From Flavobacterium lacustre (GTDB taxonomy: Bacteria; Bacteroidota; Bacteroidia; Flavobacteriales; Flavobacteriaceae): a stretch of DNA of 64,000 nucleotides. The stretch lies in assembly GCF_027474525.2 (NCBI RefSeq), contig NZ_CP114882.2:2232001-2296000 (forward strand). The letters run 5' to 3'. The notes under the pieces were generated by a model, which ran no database searches, was not told the origin of the DNA, and was given only the letters and a program-made list of their open reading frames with translations. Below, piece after piece: positions 24,485 to 33,515 of this stretch; within the stretch, counting starts at the first letter, position 1, and every line of letters starts with the position of its first letter. The position numbers and the translations under genes were made by a program.

Positions 24485-25684
24485 ATGCCAGAAATATCAA
24501 ACAGAGGCAAACAAATGCCTGAGTCACCAATACGAAAATTGGCCCCTTTTGCTGAAATGGCAAAGAAAAAAGGTCATAAAGTATACCATTTAAACATAGG
24601 TCAACCTGATATAAAAAGTCCAGAAGCAGCCATTCAAGCCATCAAAAATATTGACTTAACTATTATTGAATATGGTCCTTCAGCTGGTTATGAAAGTTAC
24701 AGAAAAAAATTAGCTGAATTTTACATCAATCAAAATGTAAAAGTATCTTTTGAAGACATCATGATCACAACAGGTGGTTCTGAAGCGCTTCTATTTGCTT
24801 TGGGAAGTATTATGGATCAGGGAGATGAAATCATTATTCCGGAACCTTTTTATGCTAATTACAGTGCGTTTTCAGCAGAATCCGGCGCTACTGTAGTTCC
24901 GGTAGTTTCAACTATTGAATCCGGATTTGCATTGCCTCCTATTGAGGAATTTGAGAAATTGATTACGCCAAAGACCAAAGCAATTTTGATTTGTAATCCA
25001 AGTAACCCAACGGGTCATTTGTATTCTGAATCAGAAATTTTACAATTGGGTAAGCTGGCGAAACAATACGATTTGTTCCTGATTGCAGATGAGGTTTATA
25101 GAGAATTTATATACGATGACGATATTCATTATTCTGTGATGAATCTTGAAGGATTAGAACAAAATGTCATCATGATAGATTCTGTATCTAAGCGATATAG
25201 TATGTGTGGGGCAAGAATTGGTTGTATGGTTACAAAAAATAGAGAGGTGATATCGGCAGCAATGAAATTTGCTCAAGCTCGTTTGTGTCCGCCAACAATT
25301 GAACAAATAGCTTGTGAAGCAGCAATAGATACTCCGCAGCGTTATTTTGACGAAGTAATTTCAGAATACAAAGAGCGAAGAGATACTCTAATTTCAGAAT
25401 TGAATAAAATTGAAGGTGTGATTGTAACCAAACCTAAAGCTGCATTTTACTGTATTGCACAACTTCCTGTTGACAATACAGATGATTTTGCACAATGGCT
25501 TTTAGAAAGTTATGATTTGAATGGGGAAACTGTTATGGTGGCTCCCGCTGCCGGTTTTTATTCGACACCAGGAATGGGACTCAATCAAGTGCGTATTGCT
25601 TATGTTCTTAAAAGAGAAGATTTAGTAAGTGCAGTTCGTATACTTAAGGAGGCTATTCCGGTATACAATTCAAGAAAGAACTAA
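24485..25684 (+). CDS. Class I PLP-dependent aminotransferase
   Basis: 399 residues, fold type I. It contains YHLNIGQPDIKSPEAAIQAI, TTGGSEALLFALGSIMDQGD, the AICNPSNPTG-type motif as ILICNPSNPTGHLYSESEIL, IADEVYREFIYDD, and the PLP-lysine segment DSVSKRYSMCGARIG. The C-terminus carries the substrate-carboxylate Arg region GLNQVRIAYVLKREDL. It is AspC-like; aspartate, aromatic or alanine substrates cannot be separated by eye. It is monocistronic with a perfect bidirectional terminator. Confidence 0.9.
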   Translation: MPEISNRGKQMPESPIRKLAPFAEMAKKKGHKVYHLNIGQPDIKSPEAAIQAIKNIDLTIIEYGPSAGYESYRKKLAEFYINQNVKVSFEDIMITTGGSEALLFALGSIMDQGDEIIIPEPFYANYSAFSAESGATVVPVVSTIESGFALPPIEEFEKLITPKTKAILICNPSNPTGHLYSESEILQLGKLAKQYDLFLIADEVYREFIYDDDIHYSVMNLEGLEQNVIMIDSVSKRYSMCGARIGCMVTKNREVISAAMKFAQARLCPPTIEQIACEAAIDTPQRYFDEVISEYKERRDTLISELNKIEGVIVTKPKAAFYCIAQLPVDNTDDFAQWLLESYDLNGETVMVAPAAGFYSTPGMGLNQVRIAYVLKREDLVSAVRILKEAIPVYNSRKN

Positions 25685-25706
25685 GAAATACCGAATATAC
25701 ATTTAC

Positions 25707-25745
25707 AAAATCGGTCCGAAAGTACTTTTCGGACCGATTTTTTTA
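25707..25745. terminator. Bidirectional terminator
   Basis: AAAATCGGTCCGAAA, loop GTAC(T), TTTCGGACCGATTTT with T/A tracts on both sides; serves the converging aminotransferase and YchJ genes. Confidence 0.9.
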
Positions 25746-25760
25746 TTAAAAACAGTTCAA

Positions 25761-26144
25761 TTAATGAAATGTACCATCAACATAAAACCAACTCTCGTTT
25801 TCGAATATAAAAGTAGATTTTTCATGATGAATGTATGATTGTTGTTGTTCGCTATTTAGATAATAGGCTTTGAATTCTACTGTATTTTCAGTTGTTTTCA
25901 GAATCTCTAATCGCAACCATTGATTAGCAGTTGCCCAATCTAAAATGTCTTTTTTAGAATGGTGTTTTCTTTGCAAAATGTGTGTTGTAGCGACTAAATA
26001 ATCGGCATTATGAGTGGCATAAGCAGCGTATCTGGAACGCATCAAAGCTTCGGCGGTTGGTGCTTTTTGAATTCCGTTTATATAGATTTCGCAGCATTCT
26101 TTGAACGCTTTTGAAGCTCCACAATAGCATTTTTTAGAAATCAT
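25761..26144 (-). CDS. YchJ family (SEC-C motif) protein
   Basis: 127 residues. The N-terminal SEC-C-like zinc motif reads KKCYCGASKAFKECC, followed by APTAEALMRSRYAAYATHNAD and the NTF2-like C-terminal part WLRLEILKTTENTVEFKAYY, ...HHEKSTFIFENESWFYVDG. This is the UPF0225/YchJ architecture; the function is unknown and zinc binding is inferred from the cysteines. It is probably the last gene of a leftward cluster with the 78-aa and 50-aa genes. Confidence 0.88.
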   Translation of the reverse strand: MISKKCYCGASKAFKECCEIYINGIQKAPTAEALMRSRYAAYATHNADYLVATTHILQRKHHSKKDILDWATANQWLRLEILKTTENTVEFKAYYLNSEQQQSYIHHEKSTFIFENESWFYVDGTFH

Positions 26145-26170
26145 TTTGTTTTTAATAAATGAAGTTGAAT

Positions 26171-26407
26171 TTATAAGCCAAATTGTCCGTCTAAGGCAAT
26201 CATTTTTTGTTGCAATTGATTCAACAGTACTTGATATTTACTGATTTCGATCAAGTCTTCATCCTCTTCAGAATGATCCAACAGTTCATCTAGTTCTTCA
26301 CTAACATCTACCAGCTTGTTATTTGCCTCTTTGTAGTTTTTATGAGCAATCAAATCAATGATTTCCTGAACGCCGTTTTTGAATTCGCTGAATTTATTAT
26401 TTTCCAT
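26171..26407 (-). CDS. Small acidic helical protein (78 aa)
   Basis: Begins MENNKFSEFKNGVQEIIDLI and continues EANNKLVDVSEELDELLDHSEEDEDLIEI. Strongly acidic, helical, no membrane segment or cysteine. I know it only as a type of conserved hypothetical protein in Flavobacteriia. It starts 11 bases after the stop of the 50-aa gene and ends 26 bases before YchJ, so the three are probably co-transcribed. Confidence 0.7.
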   Translation of the reverse strand: MENNKFSEFKNGVQEIIDLIAHKNYKEANNKLVDVSEELDELLDHSEEDEDLIEISKYQVLLNQLQQKMIALDGQFGL

Positions 26408-26418
26408 TATATATTGCT

Positions 26419-26571
26419 TTAATTGTTCTCTGAAGCTTTAGTTTCGTTAAATTTTTTAACTATTTGTTTCAACTTTTCTTTACGAAGGATTTCGGCATTT
26501 TTTACTTTATCTTGTGCTTTATGCAACTTATCGTTATGCTTTTTTATATTTCGTTCGTTATTTCTGCCCAT
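26419..26571 (-). CDS. Small basic helical protein (50 aa)
   Basis: Reads MGRNNERNIKKHNDKLHKAQ, then DKVKNAEILRKEKLKQIVKK and FNETKASENN. Highly basic and helical, contrasting with the acidic 78-aa product encoded 11 bases downstream; the two might interact by charge, which is inference only. The start ATG at 26571 is clear and the frame is closed by TAA at 26419. Confidence 0.65.
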   Translation of the reverse strand: MGRNNERNIKKHNDKLHKAQDKVKNAEILRKEKLKQIVKKFNETKASENN

Positions 26572-26806
26572 GGTATTTATACTTTTATTTTTTAATCAAT
26601 AGGGCAAAGGTAGAAATTAGTTCTGTTGTTTCTTGTATTGGTTTAAATAATAGAAAAAAACAGGGTAAAATACAGTTAATTATCTAGCTTCTCTATTATT
26701 TTATTGCTCAATACGTATAAGGAATTAATAAATTTCTTAATTTTAAAATATTAATATAAAATTTTGGTTTAACAGTATTTAATAAATATTTCAGTTGCTG
26801 AAAAAT

Positions 26807-26814
26807 TATATTTG
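26807..26814 (+). promoter_or_regulatory. -7 box of the histidine kinase operon
   Basis: TATATTTG, 47 bases before the kinase ATG. No good -33 TTTG at 19-base spacing. Confidence 0.5.
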
Positions 26815-26861
26815 TAAATTAGCGAATAATCAGCTTTGCCCTAAGCCTATCAAATTAATAA

Positions 26862-29702
26862 ATGAGTACCGAAACTAAGTGGTCAAATTTCGTAGATTGG
26901 TTTGTAATTAGACCTAAAACTTCAGGATTTTTAATTTTCCTGGTTTTTAGTGTTGGAGTTGTTTTTCTCAATACACTTCGGTATCAGATATTGAAAGACA
27001 GCGAGCAAAATGAAATGAATATTATTCTTAAAAATATTCATCAAAATATTGAAGAATCTCTTAGAACCAGTTACGGAACAACAGTTTCATTAGCACTTTG
27101 TATTGATGACAATGGTATTCCACAGAATTTTGAAGAGATATCACGTAAACTTATAGAATCAAATCCAGTTGTAAGTGCTGTTGAATTAGTGCCAAACGGA
27201 GCTATAAAGTACATCTATCCATTAAAGGGAAATGAGGCCGCATTAAATCTAAATATTTTAGATTCCTCAACACTTCAACAAGAAGCTAGAAAATCAATAA
27301 AAACCCAACAAATTTATTTTGCCGGTCCGTTAAAGTTAAAACAAGGAGGAATGGGCATTGTTGGTAGAATACCTGTTTACAATCAAAATAAGTTTTGGGG
27401 ATTTACCGCTGTAGTTATTAAATTTGAAACGTTACTAAATACTGCCGGAATCAACTCTCTAGATCAAACCAAGTATTATTTTCAGTTTTCTAAGGTAAGT
27501 CCTATTACGAATAAAGAAGTATTTTTTCTGCCGATTCAAAGTGATTTGTCTAAAGACCAGTATGTTTCTTATGTCATGCCTCAGAGTGATTGGAAGCTTT
27601 ATTTGATCAAAAAAGAAACAAATAGTTTTTTGCATATTTTTATATTACCATTGCTTTTTGGGATTATTATTGCCGCTTTTTTAGGTGTTTTGACCACTAA
27701 GTTATTAAATAAACCAAAAAAATTACAGCTTTTAGTTGATGCCCAAGTAAATGAACTTCAGAAAAATGAAATGAAGTTTAAGTCTATATTTGATCAAGCC
27801 ACTGTGGGTTTTGCAATTGTTGATGCAAATTCGGGTGATTTAGTTCAGGTCAACGAAAAATATTGTAGCATGTTAGGCTATTCTGAAGAAGAGATAAACA
27901 AGAAAAACCTAACTTTATTTACGCATCCGGATGATGTTTCGATAAGTTTATTACATTTAAAAAACCTCAGGGAGGGTGTTGTTCGAGAGTACTCTTCGGA
28001 AAAGCGATATGTGACAAAAACGGGAGAAATTATTTGGGTAAGTTTGACGGTTTCTCCACTTTGGAAAGTAAATGAAAAACCTACAGTAAATATTGCTTTT
28101 ATAAAAGATATCACAATAACAAAACAAGCTCAGGAATTAATAAAAAAAAGTGAAACACGATTTAGATCCCTTTTTGATAATTCGCTTATGCCGTTATGGG
28201 AAGAGGATTTTTCTGGAGTGAAAAACTATCTTATTGAGCTGGATTTAATGAATAAAAGCCCCGAGTATGTTTACTCTTTTTTTAATGAAAATCCAGATGA
28301 ATTTTACAAATGCATTTCGTTAGTTAAAATTATTGATGTTAATTATGAGTGTTTAAAACTTCATAAAGTCAAAGATAAAGCTACATTAATGGACAATCTA
28401 AGTCAATTAATTGACTCTGGGTCGTTTGATGAAGTAAAGAAACAATTGGTTGCCATTTCTCAAAATGCGAAACAATTTAGTATTGATTCGAGAATAAAAA
28501 ATATGAATGGAGAATATCGCGATATTAATTTGAGATGGAGTGTTATTCAAGGTTACGAAGAATCGTTTGAAAGAGTAATCCTTTCTACCGAAGATATCAC
28601 AGAGCGAAAAACTTCTGAAAAAATAATTATTAATTCTCAAAAAAATATAAAATCATTAATAGACACTATTGATGGTATTGTATGGGAATTTGATTTAGTA
28701 ACTGCTACTTTGACTTTCATCAGTAAAAAAGTGGAGAAAATATTGGGCTATTCTGTAAAAGAATATTTGTCATGCTCCACTTTTTGGGAAGACCACATCT
28801 ATTCTGAGGATAAAAAATGGGTTTTAGAATACTCAGCATCTTTAAATAAAAAAGGTTTAAACCATGATTATGAATACCGAATGGTTAATAAAAAAGGCGA
28901 AATAGTATGGATTAGAGATATCATAAATTTTGTTTTTGAAAATGATGTGCCAGTAAGTTCTCGTGGAATTATGATTGATATTACCAAAATGAAACAGGCC
29001 GAAAATGATTTAAGCAGCTCTTTAGATTTAGTCACAGAACAGAACAAGAGATTACTTAATTTTTCTTATATTGTATCTCATAATTTAAGATCCCATTCCA
29101 GTAACATTGAATCTATAACTTCATTGATAGAATTTTCGGAATCAGAAGAGGAAACGTTGGAAATGGTACAATTACTAAAAAAAGTTACCCAGTCGCTTAA
29201 TGATACCATGCACAATCTTAATGAAGTTGTTAATATAAAAGCAAATATAGATATTGTATACGAATCTTTGAATTTGAAGCAATATAGTGAGGAAGCCATT
29301 GCCATTCTTACGGAACAAATTGCGATAAAAGATGTTCAAATAATAAATAATATTCCATCCGATGTTGTTGTAATGTACAATCCGGCTTATATGCAAAGTG
29401 TTTTTCTTAATTTGATTTCAAATGCTATTCGGTACAGTCATCCGGATCGCAAACCAGAAATTACAATTGATTTTTATACGGAGAAAGATAAAAAAGTGCT
29501 TCAAATCACGGATAATGGAATTGGGATTGATCTTCACAAAAATGGAGATAAAATATTTGGTATGTACAAAACATTCAGCACTAATTCTGATTCAAAAGGG
29601 ATTGGGTTGTTTATCACCAAAAATCAAATTGATGCTATGGGCGGTAGTATCTCTATAGAAAGCGAACCCAATATAGGGACCACATTTAAAATCTATATTT
29701 AA
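26862..29702 (+). CDS. CHASE-PAS membrane sensor histidine kinase
   Basis: 946 residues. An N-terminal membrane helix (about 17-36), a periplasmic CHASE-like domain (about 45-250), a second helix (FLHIFILPLLFGIIIAAFLG), three PAS segments (about 305-425 with ATVGFAIVDANSGDLVQVNE; 430-580; 590-705), a phosphoacceptor helix with H740 in FSYIVSHNLRSHSSNI, and a HATPase_c domain (N box ISNAIRYSH, G1 ITDNGIGID, G2 SKGIGLFITK). It should sense an extracytoplasmic signal plus cytoplasmic PAS input and autophosphorylate. Its stop codon overlaps the start of the receiver gene by one base (TAATG), so the two are translationally coupled. Confidence 0.92.
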   Translation: MSTETKWSNFVDWFVIRPKTSGFLIFLVFSVGVVFLNTLRYQILKDSEQNEMNIILKNIHQNIEESLRTSYGTTVSLALCIDDNGIPQNFEEISRKLIESNPVVSAVELVPNGAIKYIYPLKGNEAALNLNILDSSTLQQEARKSIKTQQIYFAGPLKLKQGGMGIVGRIPVYNQNKFWGFTAVVIKFETLLNTAGINSLDQTKYYFQFSKVSPITNKEVFFLPIQSDLSKDQYVSYVMPQSDWKLYLIKKETNSFLHIFILPLLFGIIIAAFLGVLTTKLLNKPKKLQLLVDAQVNELQKNEMKFKSIFDQATVGFAIVDANSGDLVQVNEKYCSMLGYSEEEINKKNLTLFTHPDDVSISLLHLKNLREGVVREYSSEKRYVTKTGEIIWVSLTVSPLWKVNEKPTVNIAFIKDITITKQAQELIKKSETRFRSLFDNSLMPLWEEDFSGVKNYLIELDLMNKSPEYVYSFFNENPDEFYKCISLVKIIDVNYECLKLHKVKDKATLMDNLSQLIDSGSFDEVKKQLVAISQNAKQFSIDSRIKNMNGEYRDINLRWSVIQGYEESFERVILSTEDITERKTSEKIIINSQKNIKSLIDTIDGIVWEFDLVTATLTFISKKVEKILGYSVKEYLSCSTFWEDHIYSEDKKWVLEYSASLNKKGLNHDYEYRMVNKKGEIVWIRDIINFVFENDVPVSSRGIMIDITKMKQAENDLSSSLDLVTEQNKRLLNFSYIVSHNLRSHSSNIESITSLIEFSESEEETLEMVQLLKKVTQSLNDTMHNLNEVVNIKANIDIVYESLNLKQYSEEAIAILTEQIAIKDVQIINNIPSDVVVMYNPAYMQSVFLNLISNAIRYSHPDRKPEITIDFYTEKDKKVLQITDNGIGIDLHKNGDKIFGMYKTFSTNSDSKGIGLFITKNQIDAMGGSISIESEPNIGTTFKIYI

Positions 29703-30097
29703 TGAAAAAAAAAGAGATATGGATAGTTGATGATGACAATATATACCAAATAATTGTCCGTAAAATCATTAGTAAAATAGAGTTGTTTTCATCTTTTTCT
29801 TCCTATAAAAACGGAAAAGATGCTATTGATGCTTTGAAAAAAGCAATCGAAAACAACGAAAATATACCAGATGTCATTTTATTAGATATTAATATGCCTA
29901 TCATGGACGGATGGGAATTCATGGATGAAATAGTATCCTATAAATCAAAACTAAAGCAAAAAATAGCCATTTATATAGTTAGTTCATCAATTGCAGTTCA
30001 AGATAAAGATAAAGCTAAAACGTATACCGAAATTTTAGGTTTCTTGTCAAAACCCATTACTATGGATGCTTTGTATGAAATCGTATCCGAAATTTAA
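29702..30097 (+). CDS. Single-domain response regulator
   Basis: 131 residues, a lone receiver domain: acidic pair in IWIVDDDNIYQ, phosphoacceptor Asp in VILLDINMPIMDGWEFM, the conserved Ser of IYIVSSSIAV and Lys of GFLSKPITMDAL. With no output domain it probably acts through protein contacts or phosphorelay. It starts inside the kinase stop codon, so the kinase is the likely partner. Its last four bases overlap the convergent gene at 30094. Confidence 0.92.
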   Translation: MKKKEIWIVDDDNIYQIIVRKIISKIELFSSFSSYKNGKDAIDALKKAIENNENIPDVILLDINMPIMDGWEFMDEIVSYKSKLKQKIAIYIVSSSIAVQDKDKAKTYTEILGFLSKPITMDALYEIVSEI

Positions 30098-30645
30098 GCT
30101 ACTTGTATTTCTCTTTTTATTTCTTCTAATGTTTTATTGGTAAAAATTAGTTCTTCAATGATTTGTTGTCTCAAAACAGTTAAATCATCATATTCAAAAT
30201 ACTTAGCCCAAGAAGTCAGATTTTGTAAATTTCTAATTTGTTTGATTCTTTTTGTCGTTTCAAAACTGGTGCGAAGTAATGCTTTATGATCGTAGTTGGG
30301 ATTATTTTTGTGTTGGTAATTGACTGTGTTTTTTAAATAATCCGCTTCTAAATAATACAATTCTTCCAGAGCATTATCTGGATAAAATTCTGTCCAAGCG
30401 GCAAAACCTACTTTTGTTTTAGAATCTGTTTCGGGTTCCATTGGTTCTAAACGCCATTTGCTGTTAGCCAATCGTCCCCAATGATTTGATAATCGGTACA
30501 TTCCGATTGTGGTGTAATAATAGCAACTGCCAGATTTACTTTGGAATTGCAATTTTAAATTCTCGATAGATTTTAAGTTTTGTTCCTTAAAAACACAAAA
30601 GGTGTTTTTGAATGAATTAGGGTTGGGTCGAAATGTTTTTTCCAT
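30094..30645 (-). CDS. Conserved-looking hypothetical protein (183 aa)
   Basis: Begins MEKTFRPNPNSFKNTFCVFK; contains YYYTTIGMYRLSNHWGRLAN, VGFAAWTEFYPDNALEELYY and a helical C-terminus. Soluble, no motif I recognise. The start at 30645 is preferred over the 15-residue longer frame because a perfect -7 box TATCTTTG (30657-30650 on this strand) lies five bases upstream, which would place the longer start before transcription begins. Confidence 0.7.
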   Translation of the reverse strand: MEKTFRPNPNSFKNTFCVFKEQNLKSIENLKLQFQSKSGSCYYYTTIGMYRLSNHWGRLANSKWRLEPMEPETDSKTKVGFAAWTEFYPDNALEELYYLEADYLKNTVNYQHKNNPNYDHKALLRTSFETTKRIKQIRNLQNLTSWAKYFEYDDLTVLRQQIIEELIFTNKTLEEIKREIQVA

Positions 30646-30698
30646 AAAACAAAGATAATGAGAAAGCCTGAAAGCGCATAAGAGAAACAATAATTGAT

Positions 30699-30706
30699 TA
30701 ACTTTG
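30699..30706 (+). promoter_or_regulatory. -7 box of the 81-aa gene
   Basis: TAACTTTG (TAnnTTTG) 30 bases before the ATG at 30736; divergent from the -7 box of the gene at 30645. Confidence 0.5.
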
Positions 30707-30735
30707 CAAAATTAAATCTTTAAATTAAATTGATT

Positions 30736-30981
30736 ATGACCAAGCCTTCTCATGAAAAAATGTTACAAAAAGGAATTTTTACCGGAATAATGGAGCAAGA
30801 TGAAAACGGCAATTTTTTTTGTGGTGAATATCTTTTAGACTATAAGATGGCACAAGCCCATACTATTGGAGACTGGATTACAATAAAATCAATTATCGAA
30901 AATCCAAGCGATATCAGTTACAATAAATACCCAAAAAAGTCAAAAAACTTCGATAAAGCCAATAATAAACCGCAACAGTAG
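30736..30981 (+). CDS. Small hypothetical protein (81 aa)
   Basis: MTKPSHEKMLQKGIFTGIME, NGNFFCGEYLLDYKMAQAHT, IGDWITIKSIIENPSDISYN, then a basic tail rich in Lys/Asn. The ATG at 30736 follows a good -7 box; the preceding in-frame TTG at 30730 is less likely. No known family. It is divergent from the 183-aa gene. Confidence 0.65.
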   Translation: MTKPSHEKMLQKGIFTGIMEQDENGNFFCGEYLLDYKMAQAHTIGDWITIKSIIENPSDISYNKYPKKSKNFDKANNKPQQ

Positions 30982-31056
30982 TCTTTTTTTTTATTCCAAA
31001 AAGAGTTCAATTTTCGATTATTTTTTTTGGATAAACTAAAAAGTTAAAAAAAAGTG

Positions 31057-31064
31057 TACCTTTG
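31057..31064 (+). promoter_or_regulatory. -7 box of the DnaJ-KTSC gene
   Basis: TACCTTTG, a perfect TAnnTTTG match, 70 bases before the ATG at 31135. Confidence 0.5.
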
Positions 31065-31134
31065 CAAAAAATTTGTCGATTTTGAATTTAAATGATATTG
31101 AATTCATGTTAAAAGACAAGTAGTTACCTTATTT

Positions 31135-31575
31135 ATGAAAAAAATAGTTGAATACCGCAAACTGCTAAATGTAGACAAAACTGCTGAGCTTAAAGATTTA
31201 AAAACGATTTACCGTAATGCGATGAAAGAAGCGCATCCGGATAAATTTCAAGGCGATGAAATCGGATTGAAAGCTGCTGAAGAAAACAGTAAAAAAATTA
31301 TTGAAGCATATCATTTCTTGGTAAGCATCAATCCTGAAACAATCAAACAAAACTTACCTGAATACACAGAAACTATTTCAACTTCTACCATTACGGATTA
31401 TAAATTCGTAGAAGGAAGATTGATCATTAACTTTTCTAACGGTAGTGTTTATGAATACATTAGTGTTCCTAAAGCGACTTACGTGAAAATGGTAAATGCT
31501 GATTCTCCAGGAAGATTTGCAAAAAGACATATCTTAAATTCTTTTACTTGGAGAAAAACAATCAACCAAGACTAA
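31135..31575 (+). CDS. J-domain protein with C-terminal KTSC domain
   Basis: 146 residues. Residues 5-65 form a J domain (YRKLLNVDKTAELKDLKTIY, RNAMKEAHPDKFQGDE, with the HPD tripeptide that stimulates Hsp70 ATPase). Residues ~83-140 form a KTSC domain (ITDYKFVEGRLIINFSNGSV, YEYISVPKATYVKMVNADSP, GRFAKRHILNSF), associated in other proteins with lysyl-tRNA synthetase and RNA-linked functions. It would recruit DnaK (gene at 38566) to a client recognised by KTSC. Followed by a good terminator. Confidence 0.88.
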   Translation: MKKIVEYRKLLNVDKTAELKDLKTIYRNAMKEAHPDKFQGDEIGLKAAEENSKKIIEAYHFLVSINPETIKQNLPEYTETISTSTITDYKFVEGRLIINFSNGSVYEYISVPKATYVKMVNADSPGRFAKRHILNSFTWRKTINQD

Positions 31576-31596
31576 GCTGGTTTTTTAGATAAAAAT

Positions 31597-31628
31597 TCAA
31601 AAGCACTCCTTAAAAGAGTGCTTTTTTT
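31597..31628 (+). terminator. Terminator after DnaJ-KTSC gene
   Basis: AAAAGCACTC, short loop, GAGTGCTTTT plus T run. Confidence 0.85.
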
Positions 31629-31753
31629 ATGGGATGAAAGGCTGTTTTTTACTTTGAGAATAATTTTTAGAAAATACCCACTTTTAGTGATTGTGTAATT
31701 CACTTGTTTTTAGTATTTTAGCCATTTATTCGACCCCGAAACCTAACCAGATT

Positions 31754-32008
31754 ATGAACAGCTCTTTCAAACTATACCAATCTCAATACAAGAAAGCCAA
31801 GGAAACTCTTGATATGTTAAAAATGCAAAAGGATGAAATTGATTTTAAATTACAATCAAGTCCTATTTGTTCTGATTTGCACAAAGCATTGCGAATGGTC
31901 AATCTAGATATCAAAATTACATTGAATGAAATAGAACATGCTGAATCAAATATCAAAGCATGTCAATTGAAAAATAATTTTTCTGATACGGAATCCCAAT
32001 CTGTATAA
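31754..32008 (+). CDS. Small coiled-coil hypothetical protein (84 aa)
   Basis: MNSSFKLYQSQYKKAKETLD, MLKMQKDEIDFKLQSS, then DLHKALRMVNLDIKITLNEI. Two predicted long helices with heptad hydrophobics suggest a helical hairpin. I choose ATG 31754; the longer frame (from 31691) adds a hydrophobic stretch that lies in promoter-like sequence. No known family. Confidence 0.6.
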   Translation: MNSSFKLYQSQYKKAKETLDMLKMQKDEIDFKLQSSPICSDLHKALRMVNLDIKITLNEIEHAESNIKACQLKNNFSDTESQSV

Positions 32009-32178
32009 CTATAATTTAAGTTGCGGATAACGCTTTTCAGCTGTTTGTCTCTTCCTTTTTTCCTTGTTTAACAACTTACTCTTATTAACAATCTATCATT
32101 AAATTGGCTAAATAGGAAATAGTATCTTCAAAACAATTAAAAAATAAAAACTATAACAAAAATTTAGGGTATAAAATT

Positions 32179-32208
32179 ATTGATACTTTATAATTTTAAA
32201 TACTTTTG
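32179..32208 (+). promoter_or_regulatory. Promoter of the DUF4369/TlpA gene
   Basis: TTG at 32180-32182, 18 bases, TACTTTTG at 32201-32208; ATG at 32237. Confidence 0.6.
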
Positions 32209-32236
32209 CAGACTTAAATCAATTAACTAATTTATA

Positions 32237-33409
32237 ATGAAAAAAATAATTTTATTACTTTCTGCTACTGTTGTTTTATTTTCTTGTAGCAAAGTGGGCA
32301 AAGATGAATACATCATTTCAGGTACTGCAACAGGAATCGAAAATGGTAAAACAATTATCTTAGAGACTCAAGATGCTAATGGTATGGGTTTAGTTGCCAA
32401 GGATACTGTAAAAGTTGAGAATGGTAAATTTGAAATGAAAGGAAAAATCACTGAGCCTTCATTTTACACTATTCAATTAGAAGGAGCACAAGCTAAAATA
32501 CCGTTTATTTTAGAAAATGGAGAAGTAACCATCGCCATCAATAAAGACAGTATTGCAAAATCTAAAGTTTCAGGAACTTACAATAATGATGAGTATGCTA
32601 CTTTTAACGAAGAAATTACTAAAGTTCAAAAGAAATTAATTGATTTTCAAACTAAGAATACACAATTAATGAATACTGCTCAACAAACTAAAGATACTGC
32701 TGTAATCAATGGTTTGATGAAAGAGTTTTCTAAAATTCAACAAGAAGTTGGTGAAGCTTCAAAAGCGAAATATTTGACTTATGCTGAATCTCATCCAAAA
32801 TCATTTATCACGGCTTTAATCGTACAAGGAATGCTTAATGACCCAAGTACTGATGTGAAAAAAGCTGAAGCAATATACAATGGTTTGGAAGAATCATTAA
32901 AAAATACTAAACCAGGTAAAGCGATTAAATTGAGACTTTCTGAATTGAAAGGTTCTGGCGTAGGAGCAACTGCACCGGCACCAGCTCCAGCTGAGAGTAA
33001 ATGAAGAACGGATTTTTCCGGACCTAATCCAGAGGGAAAAACCATTTCTCTGAAGGAAAGTTTAGGAAAAGTTACTATAGTTGATTTCTGGGCTTCATGG
33101 TGTGGTCCTTGTCGTCAGGAAAATCCAAATGTAGTGGCTATTTACAAAGAGTTACATGCTAAAGGACTTAATATTATTGGTGTTTCTTTAGATAAAGATG
33201 CAAAAGCTTGGAAAGAAGCAATTGCAAAAGATAAATTAACTTGGAATCATGTTTCTAATTTGAAATTTTGGGATGAGCCTATAGCTATTCAATACAAAGT
33301 AGAATCTATTCCTGCGACTTTTATACTTGATGCGTCTGGTAAAATTGTAGCAAAAGATTTAAGAGGCGATGCGCTTAGAGCAAAAATTATTGAACTTTTG
33401 GCTAAATAA
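32237..33409 (+). pseudogene. DUF4369-thioredoxin (TlpA-like) lipoprotein interrupted by in-frame TGA
   Basis: Signal and lipobox MKKIILLLSATVVLFSC make it a lipoprotein; residues ~25-110 are DUF4369-like and a helical linker ends in APAPAPAESK. Then TGA (33002-33004) stops the frame. The same frame resumes directly with RTDFSGPNPEGKTISLKESL and a complete thioredoxin domain: VDFWASWCGPCRQENPNV (CxxC), GVSLDKDAKAW, and the cis-Pro region VESIPATFILDASGK. No ATG/GTG/TTG lies between the TGA and the CxxC, so the second part cannot start alone. The intact protein (about 390 aa) would be a periplasm-facing thiol-disulfide oxidoreductase. It is a point nonsense mutation or sequencing error; part of the linker may also be lost. 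Confidence 0.85.
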
Positions 33410-33432
33410 ATCCTTTCTTACTATTTAAATAT

Positions 33433-33461
33433 AAAAAATCTCCCTAGTGGAGATTTTTTTA
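33433..33461 (+). terminator. Terminator after the TlpA-like gene
   Basis: AAAAAATCTCC, loop CTAGT, GGAGATTTTTT. Confidence 0.85.
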
Positions 33462-33515
33462 TTTTATTCAAAGCCAACTGATTAAAAATAATACCAAAAT
33501 TAAGTGCAAATTTAA

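Noticed and set aside
33002..33041. Selenocysteine recoding of the TGA in the TlpA-like gene
   Set aside because: The following hairpin has a large loop and its sequence is explained by coding constraint; the position is in a linker, not a redox site; no selenocysteine genes were seen in the window.
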